This document shows positions 8,609 through 16,054 of a DNA stretch of 64,000 bases, piece after piece. Origin of the DNA: Streptomyces sp. NBC_00461 (GTDB lineage Bacteria; Actinomycetota; Actinomycetes; Streptomycetales; Streptomycetaceae). Position 1 is the first letter of the stretch, and every line of letters begins with the position of its first letter. The stretch lies in the NCBI RefSeq assembly GCF_036013935.1, contig NZ_CP107902.1, positions 9,705,001 to 9,769,000 of the forward strand. Direction: 5' to 3'. The notes beneath the pieces are model-generated. The model saw only the letters and a list, made by a program, of their open reading frames with translations. It did not search any database and was not told the DNA's origin. A program made the translations under genes and the position numbers.

Positions 8609-9790
8609 GTGAGCGTCGAACCGCCGTCCTCCGGCCGCCCCACAGGCCCGCCCTCCGGCCCGCTCTCGGGTCCCTCCCAGCCGCCCACGGGCCCGCCCTC
8701 GCAGCCACCGGGCAGCAGCGGCGGCACGCCGTCGCCGCCACCCCGCCGCCCCTGGTGGAAGTCGGCGCCGCGCGTCGCCGTCCTCACCACGCTGGTGGTC
8801 GCCGCCGTGGTCCTTGCGGTCGTGTTCACCCGGCCCGGCGGCGGCAGCTCGGCCAAGGGCGGCGAGGTCTTCCTGCAGGCGGCGGGCAAGACCGGCCCCG
8901 AGCCGTTCACGGAGTCGACGGCCGAGGACAGCTCCACCCCGTCCGTCTCCGCCTCGCCGGCCACCGAATCGGCACCGGCGAACGCGGTACGAGGCGTCGA
9001 CGGCGACGCGCCCGGGCTGTACGGCGGCACCCGCAACGTCTCCAGCTGCGATGTGGAAAAGCAGATCAAGGCGCTCCAGGCGACCCCGGCGAAGAACAAG
9101 GCGTTCGCCTCGGTCGCAGGCAGGCCCCCCGCCCAGGTCCCGTCCTACCTGCGCTCGCTCACCCCCGTACAGCTGCGCATGGACACCCGCGTCACCAACC
9201 ACGGCTACCGCAACGGCGCCGCCACCAGCTACCAGGCCGTCCTGCAGGCGGGCACGGCCGTCCTCGTCGACGGCCACGGAGTGCCCCGGGTGCGCTGCGC
9301 CTGCGGCAACCCGCTGACACCACCCGTCGCCCTCCAGACCACACCGAGGCGCACCGGCGACACATGGTCCTCGTACCGGCCCTCGAACGTCGTAGTGGTG
9401 ACTCCCGCACCGCAGATCATCAACATCTTCGTGATCTACGACCCCGACACCGGGGAATGGATCGCACGGCACAGGGGCGACACCGGCCGGCACGACCACC
9501 GGACCGAGCCGCCGGCGAAGCCCTCCCCGTCGGTGAGCACGACCACGCCGAAGACACCGTCATCGCCGTCGTCCCCGTGCGCCTCCTCGCCCGGCACGGA
9601 CAAGGGCACCCCGACCACCTGCCCGCCGACGTCCACCGCCCCGTCCTCCTCCACGCCGAGCGCCGAGCCGCCCTCCGGCGAGCCCGGGACGAGCGAGCCC
9701 GAGTCGCCTCCGTCCTCGTCGTCCGAGGCACCCCTCGGCTCCGGTACGACGACCGCTCGGACGCCGCCGAACCAGGCCGTCGGCGCGTAA
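8609..9790 (+). CDS. DUF6777 domain membrane-anchored protein
   Basis: A 393-residue protein. A Pro/Ser/Gly-rich N-terminal tail (about 1-45) precedes a single membrane helix (VAVLTTLVVAAVVLAVVFTR, about 55-75), so it is probably a type II membrane protein or is secreted. The conserved extracellular domain contains CDVEKQIKALQATPAKNKAF, YLRSLTPVQLRMDTRVTNHG and VRCACGNPLTPP, which I associate with the Streptomyces DUF6777 family. A Ser/Thr/Pro-rich tail of more than 100 residues ends the protein and could reach into the wall. The GTG start at 8609 is weakly supported by GGGAAG. Function is unknown. Confidence 0.75.
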   Translation: MSVEPPSSGRPTGPPSGPLSGPSQPPTGPPSQPPGSSGGTPSPPPRRPWWKSAPRVAVLTTLVVAAVVLAVVFTRPGGGSSAKGGEVFLQAAGKTGPEPFTESTAEDSSTPSVSASPATESAPANAVRGVDGDAPGLYGGTRNVSSCDVEKQIKALQATPAKNKAFASVAGRPPAQVPSYLRSLTPVQLRMDTRVTNHGYRNGAATSYQAVLQAGTAVLVDGHGVPRVRCACGNPLTPPVALQTTPRRTGDTWSSYRPSNVVVVTPAPQIINIFVIYDPDTGEWIARHRGDTGRHDHRTEPPAKPSPSVSTTTPKTPSSPSSPCASSPGTDKGTPTTCPPTSTAPSSSTPSAEPPSGEPGTSEPESPPSSSSEAPLGSGTTTARTPPNQAVGA

Positions 9791-9935
9791 AATGCTGCGA
9801 GGCCGACCTGTACATCACCGGCGCTGTACGCCGAAGCGGACAGATCGGCCCGCAAGGGGGACTGCCGGGCGTGGCTCGGGGTACGAGCACTGATGCAGCA
9901 GCGTCCGGCCAGGCCGGCTTCCGAGAGAGACATGC

Positions 9936-10391
9936 ATGATCGAGCACGTGGGCGGGGCAGTGATACCGACTGGTTTCGACGTGCCCGTCGAACCGCTACG
10001 GCGGGCGGCGCACTACACAGGCGAACCGGGATCCATCGCCGAGGCACGGTCCTTGGCCGCGCACTTCGTGGACCAGCTCAGGACCGAGTGGTGCGCCAAG
10101 ATCGCGGACCGGGCCGAGGAGGAGGTGCTGCTCGTGGTCAGCGAGCTGGTCACCAACGCCGACCGTCACAGCAACGGCCCGTACATCCTGGAACTCGAAG
10201 GCACGGACGTCTCGGTGACGGTGTGCGTCTACGACAGCAGCGCGGCCCTGCCGCGCCGCTTCCCGCGGGACCCCGAGCGCGTCGGCCGGCACGGTCTGGA
10301 GATCGTCCACGTGCTGGCGACGAGGGTCACCGTGGAGCGGGTGCCGGTCGGCAAGCGGGTGTGCGCCGTGGTGGCCCTGAACGGCGAATGA
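9936..10391 (+). CDS. HATPase-fold anti-sigma-like regulator (RsbW type)
   Basis: A 151-residue stand-alone GHKL ATPase domain. The N-box EEEVLLVVSELVTNADRHS, the YDSSAALPRR segment (G1-like) and GRHGLEIVHVLATRV (G2-like) fit the many small Streptomyces RsbW-like proteins. RsbW binds and inactivates SigB/F-type sigma factors and phosphorylates anti-anti-sigma proteins. Such a sigma factor lies next door in convergent orientation, which makes partnership attractive but unproven, since genomes of this genus hold dozens of these ATPases. No membrane segment. The ATG at 9936 is the natural start. Confidence 0.82.
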   Translation: MIEHVGGAVIPTGFDVPVEPLRRAAHYTGEPGSIAEARSLAAHFVDQLRTEWCAKIADRAEEEVLLVVSELVTNADRHSNGPYILELEGTDVSVTVCVYDSSAALPRRFPRDPERVGRHGLEIVHVLATRVTVERVPVGKRVCAVVALNGE

Positions 10392-10392
10392 T

Positions 10393-10421
10393 CGCCGAAG
10401 TCGCCTACGACGACTTCGGCG
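10393..10421. terminator. Bidirectional hairpin between convergent genes
   Basis: CGCCGAAGTCG (10393-10403) pairs perfectly with CGACTTCGGCG (10411-10421), an 11-bp stem with a 7-nt loop. It lies between the stop codons of the HATPase gene and the sigma factor gene and can serve both. Confidence 0.78.
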
Positions 10422-10445
10422 GCCATGAGCCGATGTCCCGGTCAC

Positions 10446-11333
10446 TCACGCGTAGTCGAGTTCGCCCAGCATTCCCTCGCGCAGTCGCGCGATGATCCGC
10501 TTGATCAGGCGGGACACATGCATCTGCGAGCAGCCGAGCCGTTCGCCGATCTCCGCCTGGGTGGCCTCCTCCACGAACCGCATGTGGATGATCTGCCGGT
10601 CGCGTTCGCCGAGTTCCGCCATGAGCGGGGCGAGCGACTGGAAGTCCTCGACGAGCCGCAACCCGTCCTCCTCCACACCGATGAAGTCGGCGAGCACCGC
10701 CTCGCCGCCCTCCGGACCGTCGCCGGTGAGCGCGGCGTCCAGCGACGAGGAGTTGTATCCGTTGGAGGCTATCTGCGCCTCGATCACCTCCTGCTCGGAG
10801 ATGTTCATCAAGGTGGCGAGCTCGGGGACCGTGGGGTCACGGTCCAGCCGGCTGGCCAGCTCCTCGCGCGCCTTGGCCAGCTCCACCCGCAGCTCCTGCA
10901 GCCGGCGCGGCACGTGCACCGCCCAGGTGGTGTCACGGAAGAAGCGCTTGATCTCGCCGACGATGTACGGCAGGGCGAACGAGGTGAACTCGACCTCGCG
11001 GGACAGCTCGAACCGGTCGATCGCCTTGATCAGGCCGATCATCCCGGTCTGGACGAGGTCCTCCATGTCGTCGCCGCGCCCGCGGAAACGTCCGGCGGCG
11101 AACCGCACCAGCGAGATGTTCATCTCGATGAGCGTGTTGCGCGCGTACTGGTACTCGTGCGTGCCCTCCTCGAGTTCCGAGAGGCGCTGGAAGAACTGGC
11201 GGGACAGTTCCCGTGCGTCACGCGGAGCCACCGAGCGTGGCTGCGTGATCCCCGGCAGTGGTCCATCACTCGTGCAGGTTTCGGCGGCCTTCTCGACGAC
11301 CCTTGCCTCCGACCGTTCCACGGCGGTGTCCAT
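10446..11333 (-). CDS. RNA polymerase sigma factor, SigB/SigF/SigG family
   Basis: A 295-residue group 3 sigma-70 factor. Region 2 is clear (NTLIEMNISLVRFAAGRFRG, EDLVQTGMIGLIKAIDRFEL, FTSFALPYIVGEIKRFFRDT), followed by region 3 and region 4 with the helix-turn-helix ATQAEIGERLGCSQMHVSRL. In Streptomyces such factors direct osmotic-stress and sporulation genes and are held by RsbW-like ATPases. The ATG at 11333 has a GGGAGAGGG ribosome-binding site. A promoter matching the SigB-type consensus lies about 80 bp upstream, suggesting self-activation. I cannot say which paralogue (B, F, G, H, I, K, L, M or N) it matches. Confidence 0.93.
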   Translation of the reverse strand: MDTAVERSEARVVEKAAETCTSDGPLPGITQPRSVAPRDARELSRQFFQRLSELEEGTHEYQYARNTLIEMNISLVRFAAGRFRGRGDDMEDLVQTGMIGLIKAIDRFELSREVEFTSFALPYIVGEIKRFFRDTTWAVHVPRRLQELRVELAKAREELASRLDRDPTVPELATLMNISEQEVIEAQIASNGYNSSSLDAALTGDGPEGGEAVLADFIGVEEDGLRLVEDFQSLAPLMAELGERDRQIIHMRFVEEATQAEIGERLGCSQMHVSRLIKRIIARLREGMLGELDYA

Positions 11334-11412
11334 TTTCCCTCTCCCACGAAAGTCACGGTTCGACGTCTGTCTGTCTGCGGCGTCTGACTGCGGCGAGTCC
11401 TTCGTGGTGCGG

Positions 11413-11437
11413 GTACCCTGCCTCCGCCCGAGCATGC
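11413..11437 (-). promoter_or_regulatory. Candidate SigB-type promoter for the sigma factor gene
   Basis: Read on the minus strand, GCAT (11437-11434), a 15-nt spacer and GGGTAC (11418-11413) fit the Streptomyces SigB consensus GNNT-N14-16-GGGTAY. The implied transcript starts near 11405, about 70 nt before the ATG at 11333. Confidence 0.5.
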
Positions 11438-11449
11438 ACGCCGTTTGTG

Positions 11450-12235
11450 TCACTCCCCGACGCGGGTGGCCACGATCAGGTCGTGGAGGTAGCGCTTGGT
11501 GACGGTCCCGCCGTGCCGCGTCTCGATCAGCCGGCGCAGACACGTGAGCAGACCCTGCCGTGCCGTCTCCTCCAGCGCACGGTGGCCCGAGTAGGTGAGC
11601 AGTACGTCGATGTACTGGTCGGTCGTGTAGGTGATGTCCTGGATGTGGCGGGTCGCCACGACCCGCTCGAAGTGCGGGGAGCGCTCCAGCTCCCCGGAGT
11701 CCGTGGGGATTTCGGACGCCGGCAGCAGGCGCAGCCCGGGAGGTGTGGCCGGATCCCAGCGCTCGTAACAGCTCTGTGCCTGCGTGAAGAACTCCGTGGT
11801 GCCGCCGGCCACGTGGTCCGTGACGACGAGGGCGAGACGCCCGCCGGGACGCAGCGCCCGGGCCGCCTTGACCACCCGTACCGCCGGGTCGATCCAGTGG
11901 AAGGCCGTTGCGCACACCACGAGGTCGAAGGGCTCTTCGGGCAGCTCCCAGGCCTCGAACTCCGCCACCCGCACCTCCACGCGCGGGAACGCGCTCAGCC
12001 GCTGCCGGGCCACTTCCGCCATCGCGTCACCCAGCTCCACCGCGATGACACGGCAGCCGAACTCCGCCAGCGAGACGGTGAGCTGGCCGGTACCCGGGCC
12101 GATCTCCAGGACCCGGCTGCCCGGGCCGAGCCCGGTCGCACGGGTCAGTTCGTCGACCAGGGCGCGGGGATACCGCGGCCGAGCCCGGTCGTACAGCTCG
12201 GCATCCTCGTTGAACGTTTTCCGCAACGCCGTCAC
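11450..12235 (-). CDS. SAM-dependent methyltransferase
   Basis: A 261-residue class I methyltransferase. Motif I is VLEIGPGTGQLTVSLAEFG, followed by VIAVELGDAMAEVARQRL (acidic SAM contact), FDLVVCATAFHWIDP (motif II with the HWID signature of the UbiE/methyltransf_11 group) and LRPGGRLALVVTDH. The GTG start at 12235 is supported by GGAGG 6 nt upstream; the open frame continues further but without a site. The substrate is not predictable. It is divergent from popR, with 81 bp between the starts. It has no membrane segment. Confidence 0.87.
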   Translation of the reverse strand: MTALRKTFNEDAELYDRARPRYPRALVDELTRATGLGPGSRVLEIGPGTGQLTVSLAEFGCRVIAVELGDAMAEVARQRLSAFPRVEVRVAEFEAWELPEEPFDLVVCATAFHWIDPAVRVVKAARALRPGGRLALVVTDHVAGGTTEFFTQAQSCYERWDPATPPGLRLLPASEIPTDSGELERSPHFERVVATRHIQDITYTTDQYIDVLLTYSGHRALEETARQGLLTCLRRLIETRHGGTVTKRYLHDLIVATRVGE

Positions 12236-12316
12236 CGCGTCCTCCGCCTCAGCGATTCCACCCAGGGCAGAATGCCGATCTCTTCCCTTCGGGGCGAGGG
12301 AATTTAGGCTGAGGAG

Positions 12317-12742
12317 GTGAGCAGCCAAGCGCCGAACGAAGCCCGAGTCATTGAGCTGCGCCGCCCGCAGGGCGCGCGCCCGGTCGCCCCTCTCCCCGCG
12401 CGCCCGGCCCCCACGGCCCCCGTGCCCCCAGCGCCCAGGGAACCCCTGTGGCGTGACCTGGTCGGCGATGTCCTGCGGCGCGAACGCCTCGCCCAGGAGC
12501 GCACCCTGAAGGACGTGGCCGACGAGGCCCGGATCTCCATGCCGTACCTCTCCGAGGTGGAGCGCGGCCGCAAGGAGGCCTCCTCGGAGGTCCTCGCGGC
12601 CGCCGCCCACGCCCTGGGACTCGGCCTGGCCGACCTGTTGTCGCTCGCCCAGGGAGAGCTCACCCGGATCACTGACCGGTCGGCCAACAGGAGCCACCGG
12701 ACGTCCACTTCGCCGTACAACGGACTGTGCCTGGTCGCCTGA
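12317..12742 (+). CDS. popR: PopR, transcriptional activator of clpP3-clpP4
   Basis: A 141-residue XRE/Cro-type regulator of the ClgR/PopR family. A proline-rich N-terminal arm precedes the helix-turn-helix RTLKDVADEARISMPYLSEV (62-81). In S. lividans, PopR is encoded just downstream of clpP4, activates the clpP3 operon and is itself destroyed by ClpP1P2 through C-terminal alanines. Here the gene also lies beside clpP4, pointing towards it, and the matching operator is present upstream of clpP3. The C-terminus is LCLVA, so the penultimate residue is Val rather than Ala. GAGGAG abuts the GTG start, too close to act as a normal ribosome-binding site. TAGGCT 7 nt upstream could be a -10 element of a leaderless transcript. 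Confidence 0.87.
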   Translation: MSSQAPNEARVIELRRPQGARPVAPLPARPAPTAPVPPAPREPLWRDLVGDVLRRERLAQERTLKDVADEARISMPYLSEVERGRKEASSEVLAAAAHALGLGLADLLSLAQGELTRITDRSANRSHRTSTSPYNGLCLVA

Positions 12743-12763
12743 CGACCGGTCCCGGCCGGCGCC

Positions 12764-13366
12764 TCAGACCGCCACGAGGCGCCGGCTCAGCACCTCGTCG
12801 GCCAGCCCGTACGCCACCGCCTCCTCGGCGGTGAACACCTTGTCGCGGTCCATGTCCGCGCGCAGCGTCGGGATGTCCTGGCGGGTGTGCCGCGACAGCA
12901 CCTCCTCCACCTGGGCGCGGATCCGGACCATCTCCTTTGCCTGCAGGGCGAGGTCGGAGATCATGCCCCGGCTGCCACCGCTGGCCGGCTGCCCGAGGAG
13001 TACGCGCGCGTGCTCCAGCACGAACCGTCGCCCCGGATCCCCGCCGGCCAGCAGTACGGCAGCCGTGGAGGCCGCCTGCCCGACGCAGAACGTCGAGATC
13101 GGCGCCTGCACGAACGTCATCGTGTCGTAGATCGCCATCAGCGAAGTGAACGAGCCGCCGGGGGAGTTGAGGTAGATCGCGATCTCGTTCTCGGGGGCCG
13201 ACGACTCCAGATGGAGGAGTTGCGCGATGACGACGTTGGCGACGCCGTCGTCGATCTCGGTGCCGAGGAAGATGATCCGCTCGGACAGCAGCCGGCTGAA
13301 CACGTCGGAGGACCGCTCGCCGTTCGCGGTCCTCTCGACGACGTACGGAATCGTGTAGTTCCCCAT
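12764..13366 (-). CDS. clpP4: ClpP4-like protease subunit lacking the catalytic histidine
   Basis: A 200-residue ClpP-fold protein, second gene of the operon, starting 1 bp after the clpP3 stop. The fold is intact ([19 protein letters not shown], and the catalytic-serine loop GQAASTAAV with Ser100). The segment that normally reads MIHQP reads VLLGQP, so the catalytic His is Gly125 (codon GGG). The Asp region [13 protein letters not shown] is kept. A subunit without His should not hydrolyse peptides by itself, so it probably forms mixed rings with ClpP3 as a structural or regulatory partner, as other paired ClpP systems do. It is controlled by PopR through the clpP3 promoter. Confidence 0.9.
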   Translation of the reverse strand: MGNYTIPYVVERTANGERSSDVFSRLLSERIIFLGTEIDDGVANVVIAQLLHLESSAPENEIAIYLNSPGGSFTSLMAIYDTMTFVQAPISTFCVGQAASTAAVLLAGGDPGRRFVLEHARVLLGQPASGGSRGMISDLALQAKEMVRIRAQVEEVLSRHTRQDIPTLRADMDRDKVFTAEEAVAYGLADEVLSRRLVAV

Positions 13367-13367
13367 G

Positions 13368-14006
13368 TCACAGCCCCATCCGTCGCTTCGAGGCGGCCGG
13401 GCGGACGTCGGCGAGCGACTCCAGCACCCGGTCCACCATGCCGTACTGCCTGGCTTCCTCGGCCGTGAACCAGCGGTCGCGGTCGCCGTCCCGGGCGATG
13501 GTCTCCGGGGTCTGGCCCGTGTTCTCGGCGATGAGCCGCTCCATCGTCTGCTTGGTGTGCTCCAGGTTCTCCGCCTGGATCTCGATGTCGGCGGTGGTGC
13601 CGCCGATGCCCGCCGAACCCTGGTGCATCATGATCCGCGCGTTCGGCAGGGCGTACCGCTTGCCCGGCGTGCCGCCGCAGAGCAGGAACTGGCCCATGCT
13701 GGCCGCGAAGCCCATGGCGAGCGTGGAGACGTCGTTCGGGATCAGCCGCATCGTGTCGTAGATGGCGAGGCCCGCGTGCACGGATCCGCCCGGGCTGTTG
13801 ATGTACAGGCTGATGTCGGTGCGCGGGTCCTCGGCGGACAGCAGGAGCAGCTGCGCGCAGACCCGGGTCGCGGACACCTCGTCGACCTGGGTGGCGAGGA
13901 ACACGATGCGCTGGCCGAGGAGTTGGGCCGCGAGATGCTCGTCGAACCGGCCGGGTGGAGTGTCGCCCTCCTCGGCGCGGGGCGAAAGCGTGGTCAGTGG
14001 AGTCAT
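13368..14006 (-). CDS. clpP3: ClpP3 ATP-dependent protease proteolytic subunit
   Basis: A 212-residue ClpP serine peptidase with the full triad: Ser103 in GFAASMGQF, His128 in [10 protein letters not shown] and Asp177 in [12 protein letters not shown]. The [18 protein letters not shown] segment lines the oxyanion hole. ClpP assembles as a tetradecamer capped by ClpX or ClpC unfoldases. In Streptomyces the clpP3-clpP4 operon is silent unless ClpP1P2 fails, whereupon PopR accumulates and switches it on. The ATG at 14006 is preceded by AGGAGAGACC. A longer in-frame start would run through the PopR boxes and is rejected. It forms a two-gene operon with clpP4. Confidence 0.93.
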   Translation of the reverse strand: MTPLTTLSPRAEEGDTPPGRFDEHLAAQLLGQRIVFLATQVDEVSATRVCAQLLLLSAEDPRTDISLYINSPGGSVHAGLAIYDTMRLIPNDVSTLAMGFAASMGQFLLCGGTPGKRYALPNARIMMHQGSAGIGGTTADIEIQAENLEHTKQTMERLIAENTGQTPETIARDGDRDRWFTAEEARQYGMVDRVLESLADVRPAASKRRMGL

Positions 14007-14076
14007 GGTCTCTCCTGTCGAGTGGTGATGCCGTCGACTCCACTCTTGGCCCGGGGCCGCGCCCCGATGCGGTTTC

Positions 14077-14106
14077 TCTGCCCGCGGCAGATTCGCCACG
14101 GGCAGA
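14077..14106 (-). promoter_or_regulatory. Tandem PopR boxes upstream of clpP3
   Basis: TCTGCC-CGC-GGCAGA (14077-14091) is an exact copy of the 6-bp palindrome with 3-bp spacer recognised by S. lividans PopR. It is followed directly by TTCGCC-ACG-GGCAGA (14092-14106), which keeps one half perfectly. The pair is in tandem on a 15-bp register, 71-100 bp upstream of the clpP3 ATG and only 9 bp from the end of the epoxide hydrolase gene. Confidence 0.88.
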
Positions 14107-14114
14107 GCCCGCGC

Positions 14115-15395
14115 TCAGCCCTTCTCGCGCAGCTGCCGGAAGAAGGCCCGCACATCGCCCACCAGCAGGTCCGGCTCCTCCATCGCCGGGAAGTGTCCGC
14201 CCCGGTCGAACTCCGTCCAGCGGACCAGATTCTCCGTGCGCTGCGCCTTGTGCCGCAGGGGGAGCTGCGGCTCCGCCGGGAAGAGGGCGAGCGCGGTCGG
14301 CGCGGCCGAGGGCTCGGTGGGCTGGGCGGCGCGGCCCGTGGTGTGCGCCCGCTCGTAGTAGATGCGGGCGGCGGAACCCGCGGTCCCGGTCAGCCAGTAC
14401 AGCATCACGTTCGTGAGCATCCGGTCCCGGTCCACGGCTTCCTCGGGCAGCAGCTCCGAGTCCGTCCACTCCTGGAACTTCTCGACGATCCAGGCGAGTT
14501 GGCCGACGGGGGAGTCGGTGAGCGCGTACGCCGGAGTCTGCGGCCGGGTGGCCTGAAGGACGGCGTACCCCGTGCCCTCGCGCGACCACTCGCTCCACCG
14601 GCGCCACGACAGCAGCGCCCGCTCCTGCTCCTCCGTGCCGAGCGCGTCCAGTTCCTCCGGCGTCGGTTCGGTGGCCTGCTGCCCGCCCGGCAGCAGGTTG
14701 AGATGGACGCCGGTCACCCGGTCGGGGTGGGCGCGTCCCAGCTCGCGGGAGATGGCGGCACCCCAGTCGCCGCCCTGAGCACCGAACCGCTCGTAGCCGA
14801 GCCGGCGCATCAGCTCGGCCCACGCGTCGGCGACCCGGCCCGCCTCCCAGCCCGTGTCCGCGGCGGGACCGGACAGGCCGAACCCGGGGATGCTCGGCAC
14901 GACGACGTGGAACGCGTCAGCCGGGTCCCCGCCGTGCGCAGCGGGGTCGGTGAGCGGCCCGACCACGTCCAGGAACTCCACGATCGACCCCGGCCAGCCG
15001 TGGGTGATGATCAGTGGGGTGGCGTCCGGCTCGGGGGAGCGGACATGGGCGAAGTGCACGGTCGAGCCGTCGATCGTGGTCGTGAACTGCGGCCACTGGT
15101 TGAGCTGCGCCTCGGCGGCCCGCCAGTCGTACGAGTGGCGCCAGTACCGGGCCAGCTCGCGCAGGTAGCCGCCGGGTACGCCGTACGCCCATCCGGTGCC
15201 GGCCAGCTCGTCCGGCCAGCGGGTGCGGTCGAGACGGTCGTGCAGGTCGTCGAGCTCGCTCTGCGGGATGTCGAGGCGGAAGGGGCGAATGCCGTCGGCG
15301 TTCTCGGCGTTCCCTGCGTTTCCTGCGTGATCTGTGCTCTCTGTGCTCCCTGTGCTCTCTGGGTTCTCAGCGTTCCCTGCGGGCGAAGACGTCAT
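14115..15395 (-). CDS. Epoxide hydrolase family protein
   Basis: A 426-residue alpha/beta hydrolase of the microsomal epoxide hydrolase-like family. The EHN domain (IRPFRLDIPQSELDDLHDRL, RTRWP, about 35-140) is followed by the hydrolase core: HGWPGSIVEF (oxyanion region), GGDWGAAISREL (nucleophile Asp) and a C-terminal DRGGHFPAMEEPDLL carrying the catalytic His. The reaction expected is hydration of an epoxide to a diol, in the cytoplasm. The first 30 residues are low-complexity (Asn/Ala/Glu/Ser/Thr) and come from a degenerate short-repeat DNA tract. No clear ribosome-binding site precedes ATG 15395. The 3' end sits against the PopR boxes. Confidence 0.9.
   Translation of the reverse strand: MTSSPAGNAENPESTGSTESTDHAGNAGNAENADGIRPFRLDIPQSELDDLHDRLDRTRWPDELAGTGWAYGVPGGYLRELARYWRHSYDWRAAEAQLNQWPQFTTTIDGSTVHFAHVRSPEPDATPLIITHGWPGSIVEFLDVVGPLTDPAAHGGDPADAFHVVVPSIPGFGLSGPAADTGWEAGRVADAWAELMRRLGYERFGAQGGDWGAAISRELGRAHPDRVTGVHLNLLPGGQQATEPTPEELDALGTEEQERALLSWRRWSEWSREGTGYAVLQATRPQTPAYALTDSPVGQLAWIVEKFQEWTDSELLPEEAVDRDRMLTNVMLYWLTGTAGSAARIYYERAHTTGRAAQPTEPSAAPTALALFPAEPQLPLRHKAQRTENLVRWTEFDRGGHFPAMEEPDLLVGDVRAFFRQLREKG
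15298..15381. repeat. Degenerate short tandem repeats in the epoxide hydrolase 5' end
   Basis: Variants of CTGTGCTCT and GTTCCCTGCG recur about every 9-10 bp and encode the low-complexity N-terminal residues of the epoxide hydrolase. Slippage could change the length of this tail. Confidence 0.5.
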
Positions 15396-15519
15396 GACCG
15401 CGAGCCTATTGCGGTCGGTGGCGGGGCCGTCCGGATTAATCCGCGGCGCGACCGATGAGTTCCGCGGCGAGGATCGGTCGACAGAAGTGACCGCGTACCA
15501 AGCCCCAGGAGGAGAACAC

Positions 15520-16002
15520 ATGAGCACCGACGGATTCACCACGTGTCTCTGGTTCGACGGCCAGGCCGAGGAGGCCGCGCACTACTACGTCTCGGTCTTC
15601 AAGAACTCCAGCATCGGCAGGGTGACCCACTACACCGAGGGTGCCATGCAGCCTGCCGGCACCGTGCTGACCGTCGAGTTCACGGTCAACGGCCACAAAT
15701 TCGTCGCCCTGAACGGCGGCCCCCAGTTCAAGTTCACCGAGGCGATCTCCTTCCAGATGTTCTGCCGGAACCAGGAGGAGATCGACCACTACTGGACCAA
15801 GCTCACCGAGGGCGGCGGCGAGCCCGGCCCCTGCGGTTGGCTGAAGGACCGCTTCGGAGTGTCCTGGCAGGTCATCCCTGAGGGCCTCGACGAGATGATC
15901 AGCGACCCGGACACGTCGAAGTCGAGCCGTGCGATGCAGGCGATGCTGAAGATGCACAAGCTCGACATCGCCGCCCTGGAGAAGGCATACGAGGGAGAGT
16001 GA
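15520..16002 (+). CDS. VOC / PhnB-like (3-demethylubiquinone methyltransferase-like fold) protein
   Basis: A 160-residue single-chain vicinal-oxygen-chelate fold protein of the PhnB/3-dmu-9_3-mt group. Typical pieces are TTCLWFDGQAEEAAHYYVSV, GTVLTVEFTVNGHKFVALNG and SWQVIPEGLDEMISDPD. Despite the family's historical name, members usually lack methyltransferase motifs, and none is visible here. The ATG at 15520 has an excellent AGGAGGAGAA ribosome-binding site; the frame is open upstream but unsupported. It is divergent from the epoxide hydrolase. It could be a small metal-dependent lyase, isomerase or binding protein. Confidence 0.85.
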   Translation: MSTDGFTTCLWFDGQAEEAAHYYVSVFKNSSIGRVTHYTEGAMQPAGTVLTVEFTVNGHKFVALNGGPQFKFTEAISFQMFCRNQEEIDHYWTKLTEGGGEPGPCGWLKDRFGVSWQVIPEGLDEMISDPDTSKSSRAMQAMLKMHKLDIAALEKAYEGE

Positions 16003-16040
16003 CGGCCGGCCCATCTCCCGCCCGGCGGGCGGACCGGCCG
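16003..16040. terminator. Nested hairpin between convergent genes
   Basis: CGGCCGG (16003-16009) pairs with CCGGCCG (16034-16040), and a GC-rich inner inverted repeat lies between them. It sits between the VOC gene and the end of the convergent GH127 gene. Confidence 0.55.
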
Positions 16041-16054
16041 CGACCGCTCGTCGC

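Noticed and set aside
15520..16002. Ubiquinone methyltransferase
   Set aside because: The family name is historical; no SAM-binding motif is present and the fold is VOC.
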